NCBI RefSeq assembly: GCF_019970045.1
Contig: NZ_JAHXYI010000005.1
Location: 483,174 to 547,173 of the forward strand
Direction of reading: 5' to 3'
From: Chryseobacterium sp. GVT01B
GTDB taxonomy: Bacteria > Bacteroidota > Bacteroidia > Flavobacteriales > Weeksellaceae
Length of the DNA: 64,000 bases
Shown here: positions 6,745 to 13,735 of the stretch, piece by piece
Layout: every line of letters begins with the position of its first letter
Numbering within the stretch: the stretch's first letter is position 1
Program-made: the position numbers and the translations under genes
The notes under the pieces: model-generated
Told to the model about the DNA's origin: nothing
Seen by the model: only the letters and a program-made list of their open reading frames with translations
Database searches by the model: none

Positions 6745-7194
6745 TTATAAAACCTTAGAAACTTCGTTACAAAGCCATTCTAATAATTCACGGTCTTCAT
6801 TGGTAAAAGGATCTACCGTATGGGAATCAATATCAATCTGACCGATGTTTTTTCCATCTTTAAAGATAGGAACTACAATTTCGGCTTTTGTATCAATGGA
6901 GCAGCTTAGATAATTGCTTTCTTCGTTCACATCAGGAACTACAAATGTTTCATTGGAGACCGCAACCTGTCCGCAAATTCCTTTACCGTAAGGAATAATG
7001 GTATGATCTGTTGGTGCTCCTACATAAGGGCCTAAAATCAATTCTTCCTTATCTCCGTTTTTGAAATAGAAACCTGTCCAGTTGAAATAAGAAATTTCCT
7101 GATCCAACAAGTGGCAAACTTTTTCAAGTTTTTCTTCTGTATTATGTTTAGGACTTTCAAGAATTGAGGAAAGTCTTTTCTTTAATTCTGACAT
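6745..7194 (-). CDS. GAF-domain protein, free-methionine-R-sulfoxide reductase-like
   Basis: The 149-residue protein is a single GAF domain of the fRMsr (YebR) type: WTGFYF, GPYVGAP, PYGKGICGQVA, and EIVVPIFKDGKNIGQIDIDS in order. Active fRMsr enzymes reduce free methionine-R-sulfoxide using cysteines in three places. Here the GKGICG cysteine (Cys74) and the later one (Cys98 in LSCS) are present. The position that is Cys in the ACTRI-like segment of the E. coli enzyme reads TDHTI. The protein may still be active with two cysteines, or it may be a small-molecule sensor. It lies 13 bp downstream of the 475-residue gene and is probably in one operon with it. Confidence 0.8.
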   Translation of the reverse strand: MSELKKRLSSILESPKHNTEEKLEKVCHLLDQEISYFNWTGFYFKNGDKEELILGPYVGAPTDHTIIPYGKGICGQVAVSNETFVVPDVNEESNYLSCSIDTKAEIVVPIFKDGKNIGQIDIDSHTVDPFTNEDRELLEWLCNEVSKVL

Positions 7195-7207
7195 TGTATA
7201 TATTTTT

Positions 7208-8635
7208 TTAAGAGAATTGTTTTAGGGAAAGCTCTTCTTTATATCCAAACATTCCACGCTCTTTAATCATTTCTGCTACACCTTCCGGAACCTGAGTTTC
7301 CCAGCCTTTAACACAACATGCAATTTTTCTCAAAATTTCTCTCGAGTAGATTTCTAAAAACTCCGGATTATAGTTCGTAATATCTACAATACGATTGTTA
7401 TGTTTGAAATATTTATATAATTCTTTCAGGTTTTCTTCTACTTTCAGGTTTGAAGAATCCAGCAACTGATGTGTTTCGGGATCTTTATAAGGATACAGAT
7501 ATACTCTCATCCCGTTTCTGAAAAACTTCCCGAATGCTTCAAGGATTCCACCAGACATATTTTTATAATATTTCTCATCAAATACCATCAACAGGTTATT
7601 TACTCCCATCGCTACTCCGATATCCCCGGTTGTATAAGATGCAAAATAATCGATCAGTCTGTAATATTCAGAGAAATTGGAAATAATAACGGTGTATCCC
7701 AGCTTAGCCAGAATATCAACCCTGTCAAGGAAATCTCTTTCGTCAATATCTCCGTCTGCTCTCAGATTGGAAATAGTGATCTCAATAAGGACTTCTGTTT
7801 CTTCATGGGTACAGATAGCGTCTTTGAAAAACATATCCATCCCATTTTTAAGCATATCAATGTTTACTTTCGTTACCGGTCTGAAACTTCCCCTTACCGC
7901 GAAAATATTTTTCTTGTACAATACATCTGCCGGAAGCATATTACTACCCTGAGAATTGAAAATCACCGCATCGGTCATCCCATTTTTCACCAGCTGAAGT
8001 GACATCAATCTGTTGTCAACATACGCAAAAGCAGGCCCGCTAAAATCAATCATATCAATTTCCAGGTTGTCTTTCGCAACATCATCATACAAAGATTCTA
8101 CTAAAGTTCTTGGGTTGTCAAAATAATTAAAAGCTCCGAAAATAAGATTTACTCCCAGGTTTCCTAAAGTTTCCTGCTGAAGGGTAGCATCATTTTCTTT
8201 GAATTTTACGTGAATCACGATTTCATTGTAATCTTCATTTTCTTTGGTCTGAAAACGAATTCCTACCCAGCCGTGGCCTTTTACAGTCTTATCAAAATTG
8301 ATGGTTGTTACCGTATTGGCATAAGAAAAGAATTTTCTATCAGGATTATTATCTCTTGAAATTCTCTCTTCAATCAAAGCTACTTCATACCGAAGCATTT
8401 TGCGAAGCCTGTTTTGGGTAACGTACCTGTTTTTTACTTCCTTTCCGTAGATGGCATCACTAAAATCTTTGTCATAAGCAGACATCGCCTTAGCAATCGT
8501 ACCGGAAGCTCCCCCTGCTCTAAAAAAGTGGCGAACAGTCTCCTGCCCTGCTCCAATTTCTGCGAAAGTACCATAAATAGTAGGATCTAGATTAATTGTT
8601 AATGCTTTTTGTTTAGGAGTTAGTTTCTGATACAT
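7208..8635 (-). CDS. Conserved protein of unknown function, 475 residues
   Basis: The protein is soluble, with no signal peptide or membrane segment, and has highly regular composition over its full length. Recognisable stretches are TFAEIGAGQETVRHFFRAGGASGTIAKAMSAYD near the start (not given in full here), SDAIYG, TVTTINF, GFNY-like FGAFNYFDNPRTL, and IEITISNLRADGDIDERDFLDR. It belongs to a family widespread in Bacteroidetes and some photosynthetic organisms whose database names vary (including 'TonB-dependent receptor' and 'nicotinate-nucleotide adenylyltransferase'). I see no beta-barrel or nucleotidyl-transferase motif, so I do not accept those names. It is divergent from the MBL hydrolase gene. 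Confidence 0.7.
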   Translation of the reverse strand: MYQKLTPKQKALTINLDPTIYGTFAEIGAGQETVRHFFRAGGASGTIAKAMSAYDKDFSDAIYGKEVKNRYVTQNRLRKMLRYEVALIEERISRDNNPDRKFFSYANTVTTINFDKTVKGHGWVGIRFQTKENEDYNEIVIHVKFKENDATLQQETLGNLGVNLIFGAFNYFDNPRTLVESLYDDVAKDNLEIDMIDFSGPAFAYVDNRLMSLQLVKNGMTDAVIFNSQGSNMLPADVLYKKNIFAVRGSFRPVTKVNIDMLKNGMDMFFKDAICTHEETEVLIEITISNLRADGDIDERDFLDRVDILAKLGYTVIISNFSEYYRLIDYFASYTTGDIGVAMGVNNLLMVFDEKYYKNMSGGILEAFGKFFRNGMRVYLYPYKDPETHQLLDSSNLKVEENLKELYKYFKHNNRIVDITNYNPEFLEIYSREILRKIACCVKGWETQVPEGVAEMIKERGMFGYKEELSLKQFS

Positions 8636-8689
8636 TAGGACATGAAATTTTTTGTAAATTTACCAAAATTAAACCAACCTCAAAACAAA

Positions 8690-9457
8690 ATGAAGTTGAA
8701 ATTTTTAGGAACTGGTACTTCTCAAGGTGTACCCGTTATTGGCTGTACATGTGAAGTGTGTACTTCTGAAAATCCCAAAGACAATCGTTTGCGTTCTTCC
8801 GTGATGGTGACTACGGAAGAAAATAAAAAAATACTGATCGACTGCGGTCCGGATTTCAGGCAGCAAATGCTTACCAACCACGAACATACCGTAGATATTG
8901 CGTTGATAACTCATGAGCATAATGACCACGTAATCGGGCTGGATGATATGCGTCCACTGATTTTTAAGAGCGGAAAAGATGTTCCCCTGTATTGCTATTC
9001 AAGGGTTGCTCATGAAATAAAAAACAGATTTCCTTATGCTTTTGCTGATGTAAGATATCCCGGAGCACCCGCTTTTGAACTTCATGAAATTGAAAATAAA
9101 CCTTTTCATGTACTGGATACGGAAATCACCCCAGTAGAAGTGATTCACTATAAAATTACTGTCTTCGGATACAAATTTAAAAACCTTGCCTACATCACAG
9201 ATGCCGGATTCATTTCTGAAACGGAAAAGGAGAAACTGAAGAATCTGGATGTTCTGATCTTAAACTGTATCAGGAAATTTGATCCCCATCCTGCCCATTT
9301 TATTCTTCCGGACGTCATCAAACTGTTTGAAGAATTAAAACCGAAGAAATTATTTTTAACACATATCAGTCATCATTTAGGATTGCATGACATTGAAGAT
9401 AAGCAGCTTCCACCCGGAATACACCTTGCCTACGATGGTTTGGAACTGAGCTTTTAA
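8690..9457 (+). CDS. MBL-fold metallo-hydrolase (PhnP-like)
   Basis: This is a metallo-beta-lactamase fold hydrolase. After the start LKFLGTGTSQGVPVIGC come the zinc motif HEHNDHVIGLDD, the Asp in YITDAGF, and the late His in LFLTHISHHLG. The early cysteine cluster (CTCEVC) resembles the extra zinc site of the PhnP/cyclic-phosphate phosphodiesterase branch. The substrate is unknown. I use ATG 8690 (255 residues): it directly precedes the conserved beta strand, and the longer frame from 8642 runs through AT-rich promoter-like sequence. It has a divergent start with the 475-residue gene. Confidence 0.85.
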   Translation: MKLKFLGTGTSQGVPVIGCTCEVCTSENPKDNRLRSSVMVTTEENKKILIDCGPDFRQQMLTNHEHTVDIALITHEHNDHVIGLDDMRPLIFKSGKDVPLYCYSRVAHEIKNRFPYAFADVRYPGAPAFELHEIENKPFHVLDTEITPVEVIHYKITVFGYKFKNLAYITDAGFISETEKEKLKNLDVLILNCIRKFDPHPAHFILPDVIKLFEELKPKKLFLTHISHHLGLHDIEDKQLPPGIHLAYDGLELSF

Positions 9458-9476
9458 AAATTTTTCTTCAAAAAGC

Positions 9477-9507
9477 TTTTGAACATTGAAAAAAGTTCCT
9501 ATATTTG
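9477..9507 (+). promoter_or_regulatory. Promoter of tRNA-Leu
   Basis: TTTTG at 9477-9481 and TATATTTG at 9500-9507 have an 18-bp spacer, a near-ideal promoter of this phylum. It lies 43 bp before the tRNA. Confidence 0.7.
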
Positions 9508-9550
9508 CACACCAATTTGAAACAAACATCACGTTTGAAGTAAACATCAA

Positions 9551-9630
9551 GCCCAGGTGGCGGAATTGGTAGACGCGCTGGTCTCAAACACCAGTTCTTA
9601 GGAGTACCGGTTCGATCCCGGTCCTGGGTA
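9551..9630 (+). tRNA. tRNA-Leu (anticodon CAA)
   Basis: The acceptor stem GCCCAGG pairs with CCTGGGT (one G-T pair), with discriminator A. The anticodon stem CTGGT/ACCAG encloses the loop CTCAAAC, giving anticodon CAA, which reads the Leu codon UUG. The T arm is ACCGG-TTCGATC-CCGGT. The variable region is extended, as in class II tRNAs. The 3' CCA is not encoded. Confidence 0.95.
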
Positions 9631-9633
9631 CAA

Positions 9634-9672
9634 AAACCTCTGAAAATCAAATGATTTCAGAGGTTTTATTTT
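9634..9672 (+). terminator. Terminator after tRNA-Leu
   Basis: Stem ACCTCTGAAA / TTTCAGAGGT around a short loop, then TTTTATTTTATT. It lies directly after the mature tRNA end. Confidence 0.75.
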
Positions 9673-9697
9673 ATTATACATCTATTAAATTTTACCT

Positions 9698-9721
9698 CCG
9701 TGTAAAAAACCGTGTAAAATT
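9698..9721. repeat. 12-bp direct repeat next to tRNA-Leu
   Basis: CCGTGTAAAA occurs at 9698-9707 and again at 9710-9719, with a 12-bp period, just downstream of the tRNA terminator. tRNA 3' ends are common integration sites, but no integrase or element is present here. Confidence 0.45.
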
Positions 9722-9751
9722 TAATATTTACAAGCGCTTTTATCATCATAT

Positions 9752-10501
9752 TTACGTTACATTAACTCCGAAAATATGCCCTACAAACGCTGTAATACCC
9801 ATTGCAACGGTTCCCCAGAAACAGATCCTTAATACCGCTACTTTAATACTGGAACCTCCCGCTCTGGCAGAGATTGCACCCAAAAGCATTAAAAATATAA
9901 TTGAAAATCCGTACTGAAAATATACCATTTCTTTAAGGGGTGCCAAAAGAGAAACGCTAAACGGCAATAAAGCACCCACCGCAAATGAACCGAAAGAAGC
10001 TATTGCTGCCTGTAAAGGTTTTGCCTGTGTTATTTCATTAATTCCTAATTCATCACGGGCGTGGGCTCCCAATGCATCATGCTCTGTAAGCTCAATGGCT
10101 ACCTGCATCGCTGTTTCTTTGGTACAGCCGCGTTTTTCATATACTTTGGCCAGTTCTCTAAGTTCTATTTCCGGCATTTCTTCAAGTTCACGTTTTTCAC
10201 GAAGTAAATCTGCTTTCTCTGTATCTTCCTGTGAGCTCACGGAAACATATTCTCCAGCAGCCATAGACATGGCACCTGCAATCATCCCTGCCAGTGCCGC
10301 AAGAATAATGATATACCGATCTGGTTCTGCGGCTGCAACCCCGATGACAATACTTGTAGTGGACAATAACCCGTCATTCGCACCCAATACAGCTGCCCGA
10401 AGCCAGCCTACTCTGTTTACATAATGTTTCTCCAACTGATGATGCATAGCTTGTTGTTTTGGTTGTATGCTAAAGTTACCAAATGTTTCATCAAGAATCA
10501 T
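9752..10501 (-). CDS. VIT1/CCC1-family iron/manganese transporter
   Basis: This inner-membrane protein belongs to the vacuolar iron transporter family. The first helix region WLRAAVLGANDGLLSTTSIVIGV is diagnostic. The second helix is followed by MAAGEYVSVSSQ and a cytoplasmic metal-binding helical domain rich in Glu (about residues 95-150). Three more membrane segments close the protein. Such proteins export or sequester Fe2+ or Mn2+. The start is uncertain: the first 18 residues are atypical, and an internal Met (position 10447, followed by HHQLEKHYVNR) would give the family's usual N-terminus. Confidence 0.88.
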   Translation of the reverse strand: MILDETFGNFSIQPKQQAMHHQLEKHYVNRVGWLRAAVLGANDGLLSTTSIVIGVAAAEPDRYIIILAALAGMIAGAMSMAAGEYVSVSSQEDTEKADLLREKRELEEMPEIELRELAKVYEKRGCTKETAMQVAIELTEHDALGAHARDELGINEITQAKPLQAAIASFGSFAVGALLPFSVSLLAPLKEMVYFQYGFSIIFLMLLGAISARAGGSSIKVAVLRICFWGTVAMGITAFVGHIFGVNVT

Positions 10502-10652
10502 TTTAAATTATGTTCATTCTTACCTCAGATAAAGACCTCTTATGATCAGAAACAAAATTCTATCTGATGTATAAAATCAACTCATAGCATTCTGAAAATC
10601 AAATTAAAAAACACCGAAATACTTTCATTCGGTCCGGAAATTCCTATTTTCT

Positions 10653-10660
10653 TATCTTTG
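10653..10660 (+). promoter_or_regulatory. -7 box of lgt
   Basis: TATCTTTG followed by C ends only 5 bp before the lgt ATG. If this is the promoter, the mRNA is almost leaderless. Confidence 0.55.
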
Positions 10661-10665
10661 CAGGA

Positions 10666-11502
10666 ATGAATTTATTATATATCAATTGGGATGTGAATCC
10701 CGAAATCGTCAATATTCTTGGATTTCCTTTAAAATATTACGGACTGCTATTTCTTGCAGGGCTGGTTTTATGTTTAAATATTTTAAAACGTATTTACAAA
10801 AAAGAAGGCCTTAGTTCACAGGCTCACGAAGCTTTATTTTCTTATGCTCTTATAGGAATTTTATTAGGTGCCAGACTTGGACACTGTCTTTTTTATGATT
10901 TTGATTATTATTCCCAGCATCCACTTGAAATCTTATTACCTATTCAAAAGGGATTGGACGGAAGTTATCATTTTACAGGATTTGCAGGACTTGCCAGTCA
11001 TGGTGGTGGTATCGGATTGGTGATTATGCTTCTTATCTATGCGAGAAAATTTTCTATCCCGTTCATGACGGTTTTAGATGCAATAGCGATCGTACTTCCT
11101 TTGGGTGGTACTTTTATAAGACTTGCCAATCTGATGAATTCTGAAATCATAGGAGTTCCTACGGATGTTCCATGGGCCTTTATATTCCGTCAGGTAGATG
11201 ATCTTCCAAGACATCCTGCCCAGCTTTACGAAGCGATATCTTATTTTATTATCTTCCTTTCTGTCTATTTTATTTACAGGAAAAACATATTTAAAATCGG
11301 AAGAGGGTTTTATTTCGGAATCAGTATTCTGTTGATCTTCATTATGAGAATTCTGATTGAGTTTATCAAGGTAGATCAGGTAGAATTCGAGCATGGAATG
11401 AGTCTGAATATGGGCCAGCTGTTAAGCATTCCTTTTGTTCTTCTCGGTTTATTCTTTATCATCAAAAGTATAATGGAAAAAGGAAAGGTAAAAACCACGT
11501 AA
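10666..11502 (+). CDS. lgt: Prolipoprotein diacylglyceryl transferase
   Basis: Lgt transfers diacylglycerol from phosphatidylglycerol to the lipobox cysteine of prolipoproteins, the first step of lipoprotein maturation in the inner membrane. The 278-residue protein has about seven membrane helices. Key signatures are GARLGHCLFYD, the SHGGGIG loop with the conserved His-Gly-Gly, the Lgt signature GGTFIRLANLMNSEIIG, and RHPAQLYEA. The window itself encodes several of its likely clients, such as GldD, the RND adaptor and channel, and an M13 peptidase. Confidence 0.96.
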   Translation: MNLLYINWDVNPEIVNILGFPLKYYGLLFLAGLVLCLNILKRIYKKEGLSSQAHEALFSYALIGILLGARLGHCLFYDFDYYSQHPLEILLPIQKGLDGSYHFTGFAGLASHGGGIGLVIMLLIYARKFSIPFMTVLDAIAIVLPLGGTFIRLANLMNSEIIGVPTDVPWAFIFRQVDDLPRHPAQLYEAISYFIIFLSVYFIYRKNIFKIGRGFYFGISILLIFIMRILIEFIKVDQVEFEHGMSLNMGQLLSIPFVLLGLFFIIKSIMEKGKVKTT

Positions 11503-11524
11503 TTCCTGATTCCTTCTAAAATAA

Positions 11525-11560
11525 AAACTCACTGAAAGCTGTTTTCAGTGAGTTTCTTTT
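11525..11560. terminator. Bidirectional terminator between lgt and SDR
   Basis: A perfect 13-bp stem AAACTCACTGAAA / TTTCAGTGAGTTT, with a T-run on the plus side and AT-rich flanks on both sides, between convergent genes. Confidence 0.75.
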
Positions 11561-11580
11561 TTAATGGATGCTCCAATAAA

Positions 11581-12336
11581 TTATCTTGTTGTATATCCTC
11601 CGTTAGCAAAGATGGTCTGCCCGGTAATCCACCAGCCTTCTGTTACCAGAAATTCTACCAGCGGGGCGATATCTTTAATATCTGTAAGTCCTCCCAATGC
11701 TGATGCTGATTTATGATAAGCAACGGCATCATCTGCTTCCTGTCCATAGAAGAAAGGAGTATCCATTGGGCCAGGTGCTACAGCAGTTACAGAAATCCCT
11801 CTTGCTCCGAATTCTTTAGAAGCAGCTCTTGTAAAATGCTCTACGGGTGCTTTTGCTCCTGCATAAGTAGAATACAATCCGGTGTAAGCAGCCAGTAATG
11901 ACGTGACAATAGTACAGATTTTCCCCTTATCGTTCAGTTTTTTACCAGCTTCCTGTAAAAAGAAGTAAGCCGATTTTGAATTGACATTGAACATGGTATC
12001 GTATTCTGCTTCTGTAGTCTCTGAAAATGGTTTTTTCAGTACCATTCCCACCGTATTGATCGCAATATCAATCCCTCCGAAGCGGAAAATCGCTTCATCA
12101 AAGAATTTTGTAATATTATCTACTTGGGTAAGGTCTCCCTGGAACAAAAAAGCTTCCGCTCCTAATGCCTGTACCTCAGCAAGGGTTTTCTCGCTATCTG
12201 CTCTTGAGCTTTCACTGTTGTAATGTATTGCCAGTTTTGCCCCTTTTGCTGCAAAATCTCTACTTAAAAGTCCTCCCAGGTTTTTACCTCCTCCGGCAAT
12301 TAAAACAACTTTTCCTTTTACATTTTGTGTTGACAT
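11581..12336 (-). CDS. SDR-family oxidoreductase
   Basis: This is a classical short-chain dehydrogenase/reductase of 251 residues. It has the nucleotide-binding glycine motif AGGGKNLGG near residue 14, the IAINTVGM (NNAG-equivalent) strand, catalytic Ser in TIVTSLLAAYTG, and the YxxxK pair in YAGAK. The tail ITGQTIFANGGYT is typical of 3-oxoacyl-ACP reductase-like SDRs. A basic/Ser environment after the second strand suggests NADP(H). The substrate is unknown. It is monocistronic. Confidence 0.88.
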   Translation of the reverse strand: MSTQNVKGKVVLIAGGGKNLGGLLSRDFAAKGAKLAIHYNSESSRADSEKTLAEVQALGAEAFLFQGDLTQVDNITKFFDEAIFRFGGIDIAINTVGMVLKKPFSETTEAEYDTMFNVNSKSAYFFLQEAGKKLNDKGKICTIVTSLLAAYTGLYSTYAGAKAPVEHFTRAASKEFGARGISVTAVAPGPMDTPFFYGQEADDAVAYHKSASALGGLTDIKDIAPLVEFLVTEGWWITGQTIFANGGYTTR

Positions 12337-12804
12337 CGATTTTATTTTTAAATGTTAATGAAGCAAAGATGGATAATAAAAACGGTCTCAACATGGTGAA
12401 GTTTTCGGGAGTTTTATTTAAAAAAAGTATTATTCTGATTCTAATTTTAAATGAAGACAAAAACATTTATATTTTTTTATATAAACAATGTTTTTTAATA
12501 GAATGCTATTTACCAGCCAGATATGACCTGAAACATCCCTATTATATTAAACAAAGCTATATAATTCACTATTACGCATCAATTTTAGGCATAACATTTG
12601 ATACTTTCACAGCCGTATTATACACCACTTCATTTTTATAATATATTTTTTTATAATCCTCAGTATTCTGAGGATTTTTTTATACACTTATTCTGACTCT
12701 CATTATCGTCTTACACTCAGACTATAAAGGCATCCTGACATATCAGCCGTAAAACCATTTCTGATAATCAATCATTTAAAACCGGATAATTCATTTTATT
12801 GTTG
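12337..12804. other. Long AT-rich intergenic region
   Basis: This part of the 724-bp gap between the SDR gene and the cold-shock gene holds the SDR promoter on the minus strand. A lone terminator-like hairpin AATCCTCAG-tatt-CTGAGGATT with T-runs (12655-12682) has no clear parent gene. An open frame at 12370-12641 ends 14 bp before that hairpin, but its composition (Ile/Tyr/Phe-rich) does not look like a real protein. Confidence 0.4.
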
Positions 12805-13060
12805 TATATTTGTACATTAAATAACCAAGTCAATACTTTGTTTTCTGTAACGACCCGAATATTTTTTATTCAGTCTTTGCTTTTTGAGCAGCCATATTTT
12901 AAACTTTTATTCTTCTACTAAGAACAATACTTGTCGGAATTTTAAAGCTCTGTATGATTGGGAAAATCTAAAACAGAAAACATAGCCAGGCTTTATAGGG
13001 GTCTAAAACAGACCAGATTGAACCAATTAATTTATAGAAACTAAATACTAAAAATAATTT
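12805..13060 (+). promoter_or_regulatory. Promoter and long 5' leader of the cold-shock gene
   Basis: TATATTTG at 12805-12812 is a good -7 box. Transcription from it would give an untranslated leader of about 240 nt before the ATG at 13061. Long leaders are a known feature of cold-shock protein mRNAs, where they change structure with temperature. Confidence 0.45.
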
Positions 13061-13483
13061 ATGGCAGATTCTTTTTCTAAAAAGGAAAATTTCAAGAAAA
13101 AAATTCAAAAGCAAAAAGAAAAGGCGCTAAGACGCGAAGAACGTAAAACGAACAACAACAAAGGAGCTGAGGATGTCTTCATGTATGTAGACGAATTCGG
13201 AAGATTAACTTCTACTCCACCTGAACAAAGACAGGAAGTAAACCTTGATGATATTCAACTGGGTGCTGCTCCTATTATTGAGGAAGATCCAAGAAAAACA
13301 GGAATTGTTACTTTCCTTAGTGAAAAAGGATACGGTTTCATCACTGAAGACAATTCTAAAGAAAATATCTTCTTCCACAACAACAACTGTGTAGAGCCGG
13401 TAAAAAAAGGAAACAAAGTATCTTTCGAAAAAGAGAAGTCTCCTAAAGGATTCTCCGCTGTTGAAATTCAGATTGTTAAATAA
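13061..13483 (+). CDS. Cold-shock-domain protein with charged N-terminal extension
   Basis: The 140-residue protein ends in a cold-shock domain (about residues 78-140). RNP1 appears as KGYGFI and RNP2 as IFFHNN, the single-stranded RNA/DNA-binding surface. The first 35 residues are Lys/Arg/Glu-rich and likely form a basic helix (KKENFKKKIQKQKEKALRREERK in part). A linker with YVDEFGRLTSTPPEQR follows. This layout, an extended CspA-like protein, is common in Flavobacteriia. The probable role is as an RNA chaperone. The long leader suggests post-transcriptional control. Confidence 0.9.
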   Translation: MADSFSKKENFKKKIQKQKEKALRREERKTNNNKGAEDVFMYVDEFGRLTSTPPEQRQEVNLDDIQLGAAPIIEEDPRKTGIVTFLSEKGYGFITEDNSKENIFFHNNNCVEPVKKGNKVSFEKEKSPKGFSAVEIQIVK

Positions 13484-13540
13484 TATGTACTTATAAAATG
13501 TTTCTGCGGTACTAGCAGATTCGTTTTAAACCATATACAA

Positions 13541-13574
13541 AGAGACTGCCCTATTGGGACAGTCTCTTTTTTTG
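13541..13574 (+). terminator. Terminator of the cold-shock gene
   Basis: Stem AGAGACTGcCC / GGaCAGTCTCT with a TTTTTTT tail. Confidence 0.8.
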
Positions 13575-13688
13575 GAACATATAAAAAAAAGTTAACTCAA
13601 CTTATATAAAGTTAGAATCTAACGCAATATCCTTTAATTATCTCAATTACCATTACGGGAATCCGTAGAACAGCATTAAAATATAAAA

Positions 13689-13711
13689 GAAGCTGCCTAA
13701 AAGACAGCTTC
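13689..13711 (-). terminator. Terminator of the RND efflux operon
   Basis: Stem GAAGCTGcCT / AGaCAGCTTC, 25 bp after the channel gene, with T-rich sequence on the minus strand. Confidence 0.7.
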
Positions 13712-13735
13712 CTTCATCGTAAAAAAAAGTAAAAA

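Noticed and set aside
9468..9650. Minus-strand frame across tRNA-Leu
   Set aside because: It is the complement of the tRNA gene, its promoter and its terminator; not coding.
12165..12641. 158-residue plus-strand frame over the SDR start
   Set aside because: Its first part is antisense to the SDR gene and the rest has the composition of AT-rich non-coding DNA.
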